Source: Moraxella caprae DSM 19149
Lineage (GTDB): Bacteria > Pseudomonadota > Gammaproteobacteria > Pseudomonadales > Moraxellaceae
NCBI RefSeq assembly: GCF_000426885.1
Contig: NZ_AUGF01000019.1
Coordinates: 1 to 49,809, forward strand
DNA length: 49,809 bases
Direction of reading: 5' to 3'
The notes below the pieces were generated by a model. The model was given only the letters and a program-made list of their open reading frames with translations. It made no database searches and was not told the origin of the DNA. Position numbers and translations under genes: made by a program. Below, piece by piece: positions 27,101 through 42,100 of this stretch. Within the stretch, counting starts at the first letter, position 1. Every line of letters begins with the position of its first letter.

Positions 27101-30100
27101 TTGCCATGACCATTGAGAAGGTCTATGCCGACAACCCAAAATTTGAGACCCTACAAGTCTTTGAACGCCTATGCGAGCCTGATCGTATCATCTCTTTTCG
27201 TGTCAATTGGGAAAACGACAAGGGTGAGATTCAGGTAAACCGTGGCTGGCGTGTCCAATTTAGCAACGCCATTGGTCCATATAAAGGTGGTATCCGTTTC
27301 CACCCAACCGTAACCGAAGGCACCTTAAAATTCTTGGGCTTTGAGCAGATTTTCAAAAACGCCTTGACTGGTTTGCCCATGGGCGGTGCCAAAGGTGGCT
27401 CTGACTTTGACCCCAAAGGCAAAAGCGAGGCTGAAATCCGCCGTTTTTGCTATGCGTTCATGCGTGAACTTCACAAAAATGTCGGCAAAGACATGGACGT
27501 ACCAGCAGGCGACATCGGTGTGGGCGGTCGTGAAGTGAACTATATGTTCGCGATGTACAAAAACCTAACCCGTGAATTTGAAGGCGTACTCACTGGCAAA
27601 GGCGTCGGTCACGGTGGCTCGCTCATTCGTACCGAAGCGACTGGTTATGGCCTCGTGTACTTCCTTGACAACATGCTAAAAGTCAATAACGAAACCCTAG
27701 AAGGCAAAACGGTGCTGGTATCAGGTGCAGGCAACGTGGCACAATACGCCGCCGAAAAATGCCTACATCTAGGCGGTAAAGTCATCACCTTCTCTGACTC
27801 AAAAGGCACGCTTGTGGATAAAGACGGCTTTACGGCAGAGAAAATCGACTGGGTCAAAAACCACAAAGCCAATGGTAAAGCACTCGCTGATTATGTGAGC
27901 GAGTTTGGCGGTGAATGGCTAGAAGGTCAAAAGCCTTGGCAGTTTGATGCTGATGTGGCTCTGCCTTGTGCCACCCAAAACGAAGTCAGTGAAGATGATG
28001 CACACGCCCTAGTTAAGCATGGTGTAAAATACGTTGCCGAAGGTGCAAACATGCCACTGACTGCCGAAGCCATCGATGTGGTGCGTGAGCATGGTGTTGC
28101 CTATGCCCCTGGTAAAGCTGCCAACGCTGGCGGTGTGGCGGTGTCTGGCTTAGAGATGAGTCAAAACTCGGTGCGTAAATATAAGTCGTTTGAAGATTTG
28201 GACTTAGAACTACAAAAAATCATGAAAAACATTCATGAAAGTGCGTTGGAGGCTGGCAAAAAATACGGCACAACCGAAGGTGCGATTGACTATATGACAG
28301 GTGCGAACGTGGCAGGCTTTACCCAAGTTGCCAATGCGCTGGTGGCGTATGGTTATCTGTAAATCGCTGACTTGCGTGAATTGTTAATAAAGAAAATCCG
28401 TCCAAATGGGCGGATTTTTCTATTATCTTAGTGCAGGTCTAGCTTTTGCATCTTTGCAATCAAAAATGAGAAAAATCGCCCATTTTCATTGCAAATACAC
28501 AAAAGGCAGGCACGCCCTAATTTTGTGTCTAAAAATTACCAATTTTTTAAAAACATAATTTTATCTGCTAAAAATTAAATATAGTGCGATTGCTCTGAAA
28601 ATACCATCAAGAAATATTCCCAAATTCTCCAAACTTTGCTAAAATGGCTTAATTTGTTTTTTTGGTAAGTAAAAAAGGATAAGAAAATGCATTCCACCCC
28701 CAGTCTAAACCTTAGTCCAAATGACCTAACCGCCAAACTGCACCGCTCCCAATCCGCCCCCCAGCTTACGCCTGACGGCAAACTCTGCCATTTTTTAAGC
28801 GTGGAAGGGTTAAACAAAGACATTTTGACCCAAATTATCCATAAAGCGGGTGGTTATTTGCTCCCAAATGGGCAAATCCAAAACTCCACCGAGCTTGACG
28901 GCTGTACGGTGATGAATTTGTTTTTTGAAAATTCCACCCGCACCCGCACCACTTTTGAAGTCGCCGAAAAACGCTTGGGGGCAAATGTCCTAAACCTTGA
29001 CATTGCCAAATCGTCCACGAGTAAGGGCGAGAGCCTTGCCGACACGCTGTGGAATTTGCAGGCGATGACGGCGGATATGTTTGTGGTGCGTCATTATTCG
29101 TCTGGGGCAATGCATTTTATGGCTCAAAAGGTCTGCCCAAGCGTTGCCGTTATTAACGCAGGGGACGGTCAGCACGCCCACCCCACGCAGGCGATGCTAG
29201 ATATGCTGACCATTCATCGTGAAGCCAAAAAGCCCTTTGACGAACTCTCCGTTGCCATTATTGGCGATGTTAAGCACAGTCGTGTCGCTCGCTCGGACAT
29301 TTGTGCTTTGCAGACTTTGGGTGTGAAAGATTTGCGAGTGGTCGCCCCCAAAACCTTACTCCCCAAAGGCATTGAACGCTATGGTGTGTCGGTGTTTGAC
29401 GATATGGATAAGGGCATTGCAGGCGTGGATGTGTTGATTGGACTTCGCATTCAAAATGAACGCATTGGTTCGCCCCTTTTGCCGTCCACTGCTGAGTATT
29501 TTAAAATGTACGGCATTACCGACAAACGGCTAAAACTTGCCGACAAAGACGCAATCGTAATGCACCCCGGCCCGATGAATCGTGGCGTAGAAATTGCCTC
29601 CGATGTGGCGGATGGCGTGCAATCGGTGATTTTAAAACAGGTTAATAATGGCATCGCTGTTAGAATGGCGGTAATGGCAATGGCAATGGAAGGGCAAAGA
29701 AGTTTGAGAAATTAAATAATGAAAAAGTTAATTTATTCTCATCAAAAGTCAAAGTCCGAAGTTTATGATTTTGTGATGAATTTACCAAAAGCCAACTATC
29801 AAAAAGACGGTTTAACCATTCAAAGGCAATTAAGAAATGAATGGTTAAAAAATTCTTGCAAATTAGCTGAGAAATAAAAATGATAATCACCCCTTTAAAA
29901 AACGCCACACAAAAATTGTCCGAAGGCTTAATTCGTTATCAATCCGATATTAACGATGAACAAATCCGAGATGGACTAATTCAGCGTTTTGAATTTACTT
30001 ATGAATTAAGCCATAAATTTATCAAACGCTATTTGGAATATAGCTCGCCCACGCCTGATGATATTGATAAACTGGCATTTGGCGATATGATACGCACCGC

Positions 30101-33100
30101 CAATGAAATTGGGCTTTTGTTTGGCGACTGGTCGGATTGGCGAGTATATCGTGAAATGCGAAATTTGACCAGTCATAGTTATAATGAACAAAAAGCCCTA
30201 CAAGTGGTTGCCAATATTCCAAAGTTTTTGACAGAAATAGAATTTTTATTAAATGAATTAGAAAACAGATTAAGCAATGACTGATATTTTATTAAGCGAA
30301 AGCGAAAAACGCATTGTACAAAACATTTTAAAAACCCATTGCAAAAATGCCAAAGTTTTTGCTTTTGGTTCTCGTGTGAATGGCAATGCCAAGCCTTATT
30401 CGGATTTAGATTTGGTGATTAAAGCGGACAATGCGTTGCATTTATCAGACATTGCGTGTCTAAAAGATGAATTTTGCCATTCGGATTTGGTGTTTAAGGT
30501 AGATATTTGTGACTGGCAAAGTTTGGACGATGATTTTAAAAGAAGTATTGAAAATGAGTTGGTGCTGATATGATGTTGGGTTTAATGGGCGTAAGGTGCG
30601 TATTACACACCTTACCAATCACTCATTTAAAAAGAGAACAATGATGTTTAAAAAACTTTCCCTATTAACCGCAGGGTTATTATTATCGGTGTCGGTATTT
30701 GCCAATGATTTGCAGGATTTAATTAAAAAGGAAAAAAATGGGGATATAGAATCACAAATAGAACTGGTAGATTATTATAGGCATAATCAAGATAATGTGA
30801 ATTATTTGCATTGGTTGGAAAAAGTTGCCTATCAAGGCAATAAAATTGCACAATACAATCTTGGTCAAGCATATAGAGTGGGCGATATTGTCAAACAAGA
30901 TTATGCACAAGCGATTGAATGGTATCTTAAATCCGCCAACCAAAATTATTCAGAATCTCAATTCGTACTTGGTAGTATGTATGAACATGCTCTTGGTGTT
31001 GAGCGAGATTACCAAAAGGCAATGGAGTGGTATTTAAGAGCATCTGACAATTATCATCAAGAAGCGATGTATAATATTGGTGTTATGTATGATATGGGAA
31101 TGGGGGGTTGAAGAAGATAACAAAAAAGCAATAGAATGGTATCAGAAAGCGATTGAGTTAAACAATGAAAAAGCTCGCTATAATTTGGCGATAAAATATT
31201 TTAATGGCGAAGGCGTAGAGCAAGATTATGAGCAAGCAATGATACTTTATGCCATTTCCGCCACTCGGGATTATGCACCAGCTCAATATAATATGGCGGT
31301 TGCTCTTAATACAGGCATAGGTGCAGAGCAAGATATTCCATTGGCAAAAGTTTGGTTTGAAAGAGCTTGCGAAAATGGACTAGAATTAGGCTGTGAAGCT
31401 TACCAAGAATTAGTTAAAGAAGGCTACTAACAAAAGAGAAATTTATGAAAAACCTACTCCCCCCCACTTGGCAATCGCCAAACCTAACCAAAAGCGACAC
31501 CAACGACAAATGGCTGATTCCGCCCATTGTGGATTTGTGCGGTGTGATTGCTAACGATGAACACGCCACGATAGAGAGCGAGAGCATTTCGGCATATCAT
31601 AATGGCATTTTGCACATTTGTACACCGCCTGCCAGCTCTCGCCCACAGGACAACCCGTCTTTGATTGACAACATTCGCCACAAGGCAAGTAAATCAGGCG
31701 TCAAGCTCTATGCCATTGGAGCTTTGACCGCATCGCTTGGCGGTGAAAAACTTGCCAACATTGCAGGGCTAAAACCCAAAACGATAGCGGTGTCCAATGG
31801 GCGATGTGGGTTTGCCAGTGATGATGTGCTTTTGCGAGCGTTGGAATACGCCAAAACCTTTGATGTTCAAGTGTTTTTTTACCCAGACGAGCCGTCCTTG
31901 ACCAAAAATGGCGTGGCTCACGATGGCTATGTGGCAAGCTATCATGGTCTTTCGGGCATTCCGTGGATTGCTGAGACGGTCGCCCTTGCCAAACAGCTCC
32001 TTATCGTGGAAGAAACGGGCGTGTCGGCTCATTTTAGCTGTCTTAGCTGTAAATCGTCTGTGGAGCTGATTCGCACCGCCAAGGCAAAGGGCTTGCCCGT
32101 TACCTGTGATGTGGCGATGCACCAGCTTCATCTGACGGACGATGCGATTGACGGCTACAATACTTTGGCGTTTGTCTATCCGCCCCTTCGCTCCGAGACC
32201 GACAAGCGGGCATTGATTAAGGGCTTGCAGGACGGCACGATTGATGTGATTTGTTCTCATCATCAGGCGGTTTCTATGACCGCCAAACTTGCCCCATTCC
32301 CCGAAAGTACGGCTGGGATTAGCAATTTTGATACTTTTGTCAGTTTGGGTTGTCAGCTGGTGGCGGACGGTATTTTGACGGCTGAACAACTGGTGGAAAA
32401 GATTTGCACCAATCCTGCCAAAATCGCAGGCATTGAAACGATTTATCACGAAAAAGGCGGGGCGGTGCTGATTGACTCAAACTGCGAATGGACAGTCAGC
32501 GATAAGACGATGTTGTCAATGGGCAAAAATACGCCGTTTATTGGGCAGGCATTGAAGGGGAGAGTGGATCGGGTGTTTTTTGATTGATTTTATAAATTAA
32601 AAAATCATTTACTATTTAAATTACCTATCAAATAAAAAGGCTTACTATATGTAAGCCTTTTTTGTTTATAAAAACTTAGCAATGGACATTATTTTACAAA
32701 GAAATAAAATTATCAAATAATAAAAAATATTATTTACTTTTAAAAATAAAAATGTTAATATTATTGCCAGTTTATTACCAATCCTTACATGATGTAGGGT
32801 TTGTTCCTTTGTTTTGATAGTTATATTTTGCTATTTAGGTGATTTTATGAAACAAAAAACCTTTGCACTACGTCATCTGACCTTTGCAGTCATTGGCACG
32901 ATGACAGCGACCGTTGCCATGGCAAACACTGCCGAGAGTGGGCCGACGGTTGATTTGGGGCGTGAAGTGATTACCATTGACCGTCAAGGCACCAAGGTTA
33001 AGACAAACGTGGTAACTTTGCAAGAAAAAGACGAGTCTACCGCCACAGGACTGCGTGAGCTATTAAAGTCTGAACCTGCCATTGATTTTAGTGGCGGCAA

Positions 33101-36100
33101 TGGCACATCATCTTATCTAACCATCCGTGGCATGGGTCAAAACTCTGTTGATGTTAAAGTGGATAATGCCTACTCTGACAGCCAAATCCTATATCACCAA
33201 GGTCGTCATATGTTAGACCCAAGTTTGGTGAAAATCGTCAGCGTACAAAAAGGGGCGGGGTCAGCCAGTGCAGGTATTGGTGCCACCAATGGTGCGATTG
33301 TTGCCAAAACGCTAGATGCTCATGATTTATTAAAAGACAGTGATAAAGATTGGGGTGTGAAAGTTAATGCGGGTTATAGCTCAAATGACGAACACAGCTA
33401 TGGTGTTACAGGCTTTGGTAAAGCAGATAATTTTGATTTCTTGGTAAGTTACAACGAAGCCAGTCAAGATAACTACAAACCTGGTAAAAAAACAGGTCAA
33501 AAAGACAGTGCAACAGCACCTGGCAAATATCGTAGCCCCTACACTGCCAGCACAAACCCAGCTCCTGCCTCAGAATGTGCCTATCGTACTAAAAAAGATG
33601 GCACTATTACAGATACGTTTTGTAAAGACCCAAATCACCCCAGTGATGAAGTGGCATTCCAAGCAATGGATAAAGAAAGCTACTTAATTAAAGCAGGTTA
33701 CAATCTGGGTGAACATCGTTTTGTACTTAGCCATTTTAACACAACCAATAAAGGTATGCGTAACGTACGTGAAGAATTTGATTGGGTTGTTATTCCAGGA
33801 GAGCTAGATACTTCAACCAAGGTTAAACTTGACAAAGAAGGTAATCCAAAGGCTGGCGCCATCAACTATGGTGGACATCGTAAATTATCCATGCAAAACA
33901 CCAACCTCGAATACAAAGGCAAAGCAGGATTGTTGGGTGAGGCAGAAGCCAATGTTTATTTTATGAAAAATGAACGCAAATCTGGCAATGATAAATTCAG
34001 TGGTTATGCAGGCAATGTAGATGCTCCAAACGACACTTCGGTTAAAACCACAGGAGCAAATTTAGGTTTTGATAAATACATCAATGATGACACACTATTT
34101 AAATATGGTGCAAACTATCGCCATCAAGAAACCACCCCTAACCGTGCTCACAACGACAAACTACAAACCACTGAAAAAGACGATATTGGCGTTTATGGTG
34201 AAATTATTGGTAATATTGGCAATTTTACCCTAACTGGCGGTATGCGTTATGACCATTTTGACTATACCTCAGTATCGGGTAAAAAAGTGTCTGATGGTGC
34301 ATTCAATCCAAGCGTAGGCATTATTTGGCAAGCCACGCCCGATCTTAGCTTCAATGCTGTGCACAACTACGCCACTCGCAGTCCACGTCTTGTAGATGCT
34401 CTGCTATCATCAGGAAGTCGTGCTGCTGATATTGCTGATGGTACAAAAGCAGAACAAGCCAAAAACACCGAGATTGGTTTTAACTACAACAACGGCAATC
34501 TATCAGTTGATGGTACCTATTTTTGGCAAGAGGTTGATAATCTGCTAACCAGTGGTACACGTCATCGCCTAGGTGATAAACATAATACAATCTTTAATGT
34601 AGGATTTGCCAAAAATAAAGGGTATGAAATCAATACTCGTTATAGATGGAATGGCTTGACAGCTCGCTTAGGTGTGGCTGAGAGCGATCCTGAATATCAC
34701 AGTGGTAACAATGCAGAGGGCAACCCAATCCGCTTTGATAACCGTGAATTTGGTAGTACCATTGGTCGCACTTGGACAGCAGGTCTTGCCTATCGCTTTG
34801 CCAATCCAAATTTAGAAATTGGTGTCAATCACCGCAAAGTTGATGATGTAAAAGGTCAAAGTGCCTACATGACCCCAATCTCAGGCTCTCGTGGTAACAA
34901 CTTAAATCTAATCAAGTATGGTTATGACGTAACTGACATTTATGCCAACTGGAAACCATTCAATAACGACAAATTAAATGTAAACTTTGCCGTTAACAAC
35001 GTCGGTGATGAGTTCTACTATTCACATTCTGCTATCAATGGTTTGCCTGGTGCTGGTCGTGAATACCGTGTCGGTGTAAACTTCACTTACTAATCTTTTA
35101 CCAATCCCACCCTAAATATTGTCCTTTTCTCCACCACCCAACTTTCATGTTTGAAGGTTGGGTTTTTAATCATTAAAACAAAGGATAAAAAAAGTTTTGT
35201 GAAAAATTGGTTATATCGCTAGCATTGTAGCGGGTGTCTGCGATAAACTGATGGTGGTAATGTGTTGTTTTGTTAATTTACCTTGGCTTTTGTAAACTTT
35301 GTGTCACTAAAAGCGGTTATCATGCTATTGTATTACAAGCAAGGCATAATTTTTGCAACGCTGTTAGCTGGATTTATTTTCCATTGTAAAAATTTATCTG
35401 TAATATTAGTTTTAATTTAAGGGGCGTATATGCATCCAAATTCTTTTATGGTATTTAACCATTACATGACCAGTCCGATAGGCTCGGTTATTGGGGCGAT
35501 TTTGATTTTCTTGGTGGGCTATTTTGCCGCCTTAATTTTTGGCTCTTTGACCAAAAAAGTCTTAACCAAAATCAATCTTAATCAAAAAATGAACACTCAA
35601 ACAGGCAAAAACTACGATTTGCATAGCCTACTTAGCAAAATCGTCTTTTGGTTTGTGTTTGTGATAGCCATCTCGGCAGCTCTAAATCAGCTTAATCTTG
35701 CCACCATCTCAGCACCGTTTGCCAACATGGTCAATCAAGTACTGCTATTCGTGCCAAACCTGCTTGCCGCTGCTGCTGTGGGTGTGATTGGCTGGGTGGT
35801 TGCCATCGTTGCCAAAAACGCCACATTGGCAGGTCTATCCAAAACCACGCTAGATGAGAAATTAGCTCAAGAAGCGTCAGTTAAACCCATGAGTGGCACG
35901 ATTGCTGACATGGTGTATTGGCTAATTTTGCTTGTGGTGCTCACCATGGTACTGGGTCGTTTGGGTCTAAACGGACTATTCACACCACTGACCAACATGA
36001 TTGATAAGATGTTTGCCTTTGTACCAAATATCTTTACCGCAGGCGTGATTTTCTTTATCGGCTTTGTTGTTGCCAAGATTGTTAAGGGCATCGTCTCTAA

Positions 36101-39100
36101 CTTGGTCGGTTCGCTAAACATCCAAGCCCTAGCCACTCGTGCAGGTATCAGCGAGAAAAACAGCTTGCCAAATATCGCAGGTTCGCTGGTGTTCTTATTT
36201 ATCATTGTGCCGTTTACCATTGCTGCCCTTGATGCCCTAAAAGTAGAAGCCATCAGTCGTCCTGCCACCAACATGCTTAATAAAATCATGTCCGCCTTGC
36301 CAAACATCTTTACGGCGGCGGCGATTTTGGTGGTTACGTACTTTGTGGTGCGTATGGTTGCCGACATCATCAAGGGACTACTTCAAAGCACCCAAGTGGA
36401 CGCACTACCTGCCAAGCTTGGTGTACAAGAAGCCCTAGGCGAGCAAAAAGTATCAGGCTTGGTGCGTTGTGGTATCATCTTCTTTGCCATGCTGTTCGCG
36501 TCTGTGGCAGCCGCTGATGTGCTAGGCTTTGTCCAAATCAGTGACATCGTCACAAGCTTTATCCACTTTGGCGGTCAGATTATCCTAGGTGCAGTTATCT
36601 TGGTTATTGGTTTTTGGCTCTCTGGCATTGTTGCTGGTGTGATTGAGCGTTCACAGCAAGGCTCAAAATGCCTAGCCAACATCGTGCGTACGCTGATCAT
36701 CGGGCTTGTGCTTGCCATGGGTCTAAAAGCCATGGGCATTGCTGATAGTATCGTCAACCTCGCCTTTGGTCTAACGCTAGGCTCTGTGGCGGTGGCGTTT
36801 GCCCTTGCCTTTGGTCTGGGCGGTCGTGAAGCAGCGGCTCGCTATCTGGCTCGTATGCAAGACAAGCTAGAAGCCGAAAGCGACAACAAAATCATCTTGC
36901 CAACCGATGAGACAACCAAAACAGAAGTATCATCAACGTTTGATAGCGATGATTTGAAAAAATAATCAGCTTATCATACAAAAACCCAAAAGTGTTATGC
37001 TTTTGGGTTTTTTATTGCCATAAAAAAGCAAGGTATGCTATGTACTGTACTAAAAACAAAAAAACAGCCCATTTGGACTGTTTTTTTCGTGTCAAATATC
37101 ACACACGAGACAGATATTCACCCGTACGGGTATCTACTTTAACCACTTCATTTTGTTGGACAAATAGTGGCACACGCACCACCGCCCCTGTTTCTAGTTT
37201 GGCAGGCTTACCGCCACCGCCTGAGGTGTCGCCACGCACACCAGGGTCGGTCTCAACGATTTCAAGCTCCACGAAGTTTGGCGGGGTAACCGACAGTGGC
37301 GAGCCGTTAAATAGGGTAATGGTGCAACGAGCGTTTGAGTTTTCTTTTAGCCATTGTGCCGAGTCGCCCATGGCGTTTTTGTCGGCTTGCATTTGCTCAA
37401 AGGTCTCAGGGTGCATGAAATGCCAAAACTCGCCGTCATTGTACAAGTATTCCATCTCGGTATCCACCACGTCCGCCCCTTCTAGGCTGTCGCCTGATTT
37501 GAAGGTTTGTTCTAGGACTTTACCGGTTTTTAGGTTACGCAGTTTGACACGGTTAAAGGCTTGACCTTTACCGGGTTTGACGTATTCGTTCTCTAGGATA
37601 GAGCAGGGGTTGCCGTCAAGCATGACTTTTAAGCCTGCTTTAAAATCGTTGGTAGAAAAACTTGCCATGAAAATTACCTTTAAAAAATAAAAATAAAAAG
37701 TAAAATGCGTTATAATGACGCACTTTAACCGTCTATTATACTGAAAATTACTAAGTTTTGTCAAAAATGAACGACATTTTTTTTAATCAGCCCAACTGGC
37801 AAAAAGAGTTATCGAATGCCATAAGCGACGTGGCAAGCCTTTACGAGTTGTTAGAGTTGCCCTTACCAAACGAATTTCATGCCCCTACCAAGTTCCCCTT
37901 AAGAGTGCCACACGCCTTTATCCAAAAGATGAAAAAGGGCGACCCCAACGACCCTTTATTACGTCAAATCCTACCCGACATTGCCGAGAGTTTGCCTGTG
38001 GCGGGCTATACTGCCGACCCATTGGACGAAAATACCCATAACCCTATCAAGGGATTATTGCACAAATATCAAAGCCGAGCCTTAATCACGGTAACGGGGG
38101 CGTGTGCGGTGCATTGTCGTTATTGTTTTCGTCAGCATTTTGACTATGGGGCAAATTTACCAAACAGCCAAGACATTCGCCAAATCTGCCACTATATCGC
38201 CAATGACAAAAACATCAATGAAGTGCTATTAAGCGGAGGCGACCCATTAAATATTAACAATCGCCGTTTTAATGAATGGATTGGGGCATTGTCTGATATT
38301 GATAATATTAAGACCATTCGCATTCATACCCGACTGCCTGCGATATTGCCAAACCGTATTGATGATGAATTCATTGATATATTGGCATATTGCCCAAAAA
38401 ATATCGTCATGGTGCTACATATCAATCACGCCAATGAAATAGACAACGCCCTTGCCCAAAAATGCCAAACCCTAAAAAAACATGGCGTGGTATTATTAAA
38501 TCAAAGCGTGTTATTAAAAGGGGTTAATGATAATGTAGAGATATTGTGCCAATTAAGCCATGCGTTATTTGATATTGGGGTGTTGCCGTATTATTTGCAT
38601 ATTTTAGATAAAGTGGCAGGGTCAGCTCATTTTGATTTGCCGATAGACAGAGCGATACAGATTTATTGGCAACTTTTGGAAAAATTATCGGGCTATCTTG
38701 TGCCGAAACTGGTGCAAGAAGTGGCGGGTAAACCATATAAAGTGCCGATTGATATTTATAAAAATTGTTAAATTTAAAAATCGCCTAATTTGATATTAAG
38801 CGATTTTTTATTAATATTAAGATTAATTTAAATAATGATTTAAGGTTAATTTAATCATCATTTGCTGATTTTTTAACTGTTTTGGCTTGTCCGTCAATGG
38901 TGGTGCGAGAATTGCCATAATTACCGCCAAAACCGCCATTACCAAAGGGATTGCCTTGTCCAAAAGGGCTATTGGGGTTCACACCGCCCATGCCACCAAA
39001 GGGGCTTTGTCCGCCCATTTGTTTTGCCATCATTGCCATCATTTTTTCTTGGTTGTTCATGGCGTAGTTTTTGGCTTTGGTGGTCAGCACCTTTTGAATG

Positions 39101-42100
39101 GCAGGTAGGAGTAGCAAAAACGCCCCGATGTCGGTCAAGATGCCCGGTAGGACAAACAAAATCCCTGCAATGCCCATCGCTACTGATTTGGCAATGGTGG
39201 ACTCTGGGGGCTGATTGGCAGGGTTGGGGATAACGCCATTTTTCATCTGCTGAGCCATGGGGTTTAGAGTGCTGGCAGCTTTTTTGATGAGTGCCAAGCC
39301 AATAAAAAACGCCACAACAAACCACAAAAACACAAGCCAACCGCTCATGAATTGAGCCAACAGATACCAAATCAGCATTTCAATGATGAACCACACCAAA
39401 GCAATACCCACAACAACGCCCATACGTTTTCCTTATTAGTTTAGAAATTTAACACAAAATAGTTTATAATACCAAATGTTTGTGCTAACGCCAAATTTTT
39501 AAAGGCAAGGGTAACAATTTTTAACATTTATCTTTTAATATTTTTTGGGTAGATTTCATCAATATGACACTCATCATCGGCATAGACCCTGGCTCTCGCA
39601 TGACAGGTTATGGCATTGTGCGTGCGGTGGGCGACCGCTTGACCTTTATAGATGCAGGGACGATACGCACTGACAGCACGGATATGCCAGTGCGTATCAG
39701 TCAGATTTTTGATGGCATTGCAAGGATTGTCAGTCATTATCAAAAATACCATGATGAGCCGATACATTCTGCCATTGAGCAGGTGTTTATGGCGACCAAC
39801 CCTGATAGCGCCCTAAAACTCGGGCAGGCTCGGGGGGCGGCGATTGCGTCTTTGACGGCACAGGGTTTGACGGTGTCAGAATACACCGCTCGGCAAATCA
39901 AGCAGGCGGTGTGTGGCTATGGGGCGGCGGACAAAGAGCAAGTAACGGCAATGGTGTGTCGTCTGCTCGCCCTTGATGTTGTGCCACAAGCGGACGCGGC
40001 GGACGGGCTGGCGTGTGCGATTTGTCATGCTCACTCTAGCCATTCCATGCACAAACTTTTGGGCAACACTGCCCTAAAAGGTCGCTCGGCAAGCAAGAAA
40101 AAAGGGCGTTGGCGACTGTCTGAGACCGATTTGCTAAGCCAAAATAAACTGATAAAGCCACAATAGTTAGGGCGTGTCTGCCCTTTATAATACAATTGCA
40201 TTTTAAAATTTGTAGAAACAGAAAAGACAAGCATACCCTAAGGCGATGATTTTTAATTGTCGCTTTTTTATAACAATGAAAATCTAAATTTAAAACGATA
40301 AGGTAAAAATATGTCATTCTTTCCCAAATTCACCCCCTACAAAGGCGACATTGCCACAAGCCCTGTCGCCACTTATGAATACCTGCCCCCTGCTCAGACG
40401 GTCATGCTTGGCATTCAGCACGTCCTTGCCATGTTTGGGGCAACGGTGCTTGCCCCCATTTTAATGGGCTTTGATGCCAATCTTGCCATTATGATGAGCG
40501 GGATTTGTACGATTTTGTTTTTTGTGATGACAGGCGGACGAGTGCCGAGCTATTTGGGGTCGTCCTTTGCCTTTATCGGCGTTGTGGCGGCGGCAACCGC
40601 TCATGCGACAGGCTCTGGGGCGAACCCCAATCTTGGCGTGGCACTCGGTGGTATCATCGCTTGCGGTGTGGTCTATGCCTTGATTGGTTTTATCGTCATG
40701 GGAACAGGCACTCGCTGGATTGAAAAGCTCATGCCTCCTGTGGTAACAGGTGCGGTCGTCATGATTATCGGGCTAAACCTTGCCCCCGTTACGGTGTCAT
40801 CTGTGACAGGTAAACCCTTTGAGCTTGCCATGACACTAGTTACGGTACTGTGTATGAGTGGTATTGCGGTGTTTGCCAAGGGCTTTGTAAAAAGACTATT
40901 GCTCCTTTTGGGCTTGGTGCTTGCTTATGCTATTTATGCCATTGTTGCCAATGGCATGGGATTTGGTAAGCCGATTGACTTTGGCGTGATTGGGCAGGCA
41001 AGCTGGTTTGGCGTGCCAAACTTCTCCGCTCCTGTGTTTGACATGAACGCCATGCTTATCATCGCCCCTGTGGCGTTTATCCTTGTGGCGGAGAACTTGG
41101 GGCATATCAAGGCGGTGGGGGCGATGACAGGCGAGAATCTCACCCCACAGCTTGGCAAAGCGTTCGTAGCGGACGGTGTGGCAACAGCACTCTCGGCAGG
41201 GGTAGGCGGTACTGGCATGACGACTTATGGCGAGAACATTGGGGTCATGGCGATTACTCGGGTGTACTCTACGCTCGTGTTTGTTGTGGCGGGGGTGTTT
41301 GCTATCTGTCTAGGCTTATCACCAAAATTTGGGGCGTTAATCCAAACTATTCCCACGCCTGTGCTAACAGGTGCATCCATTGTCGTGTTTGGTCTGATTA
41401 CCATTGCAGGGGCAAAAATTTGGATTGACAATAAGGTGGATTTTAGTGATAACAAAAACCTGATGGTCGGTGCGATTACCGTGATTTTGGGAACGGGGAA
41501 TTTTGGTTTGATGATTGGTTCGTTTGATTTGGGTGGCATCGGCACGGCAACCTTTATGGCGATTTTGTTAAATTGGGTGCTGGGGATGGGTAAGGATAAA
41601 GATGAGGTTATGTAGAGCTACATAGAACTGCCTAGAACTGATGCACGATGGAGCAAAGTGGGCATGGTAAGTTTTTGGTATTCATACTAAAAGAATTGGG
41701 GGTAAGCCCTAATACAGTCCTACCCACCACAGCCGTAATTTTAACAGCCAAAGCGGTGCAATGCCTGTAAAACTTTGGGCGACTTTGCCGTCATCTAATA
41801 TCACAAAGGATGGCGTTACCTGCCCACCCCACTCGCCAAATACCGCCCCATGTTGGTCATTGATGGTATAAAAATCATAGCCGTGTTTGTTCATATAAGC
41901 AAGTAATTCATTGTCATCGCCCGATGACACTGCCACGCTTAGCACATCACGACCATCAGCGTGCAGGGCTTGGACGTTGGGACTGGTCATGCGACAGACA
42001 CTACACCACGACCCCCAAAAGTAGATAAGCACAGGCGTATCATAACTTTGTGAGACGACATCGACCACCTGCCCTGTGCTGTTTTGATAGACAAGTTTGG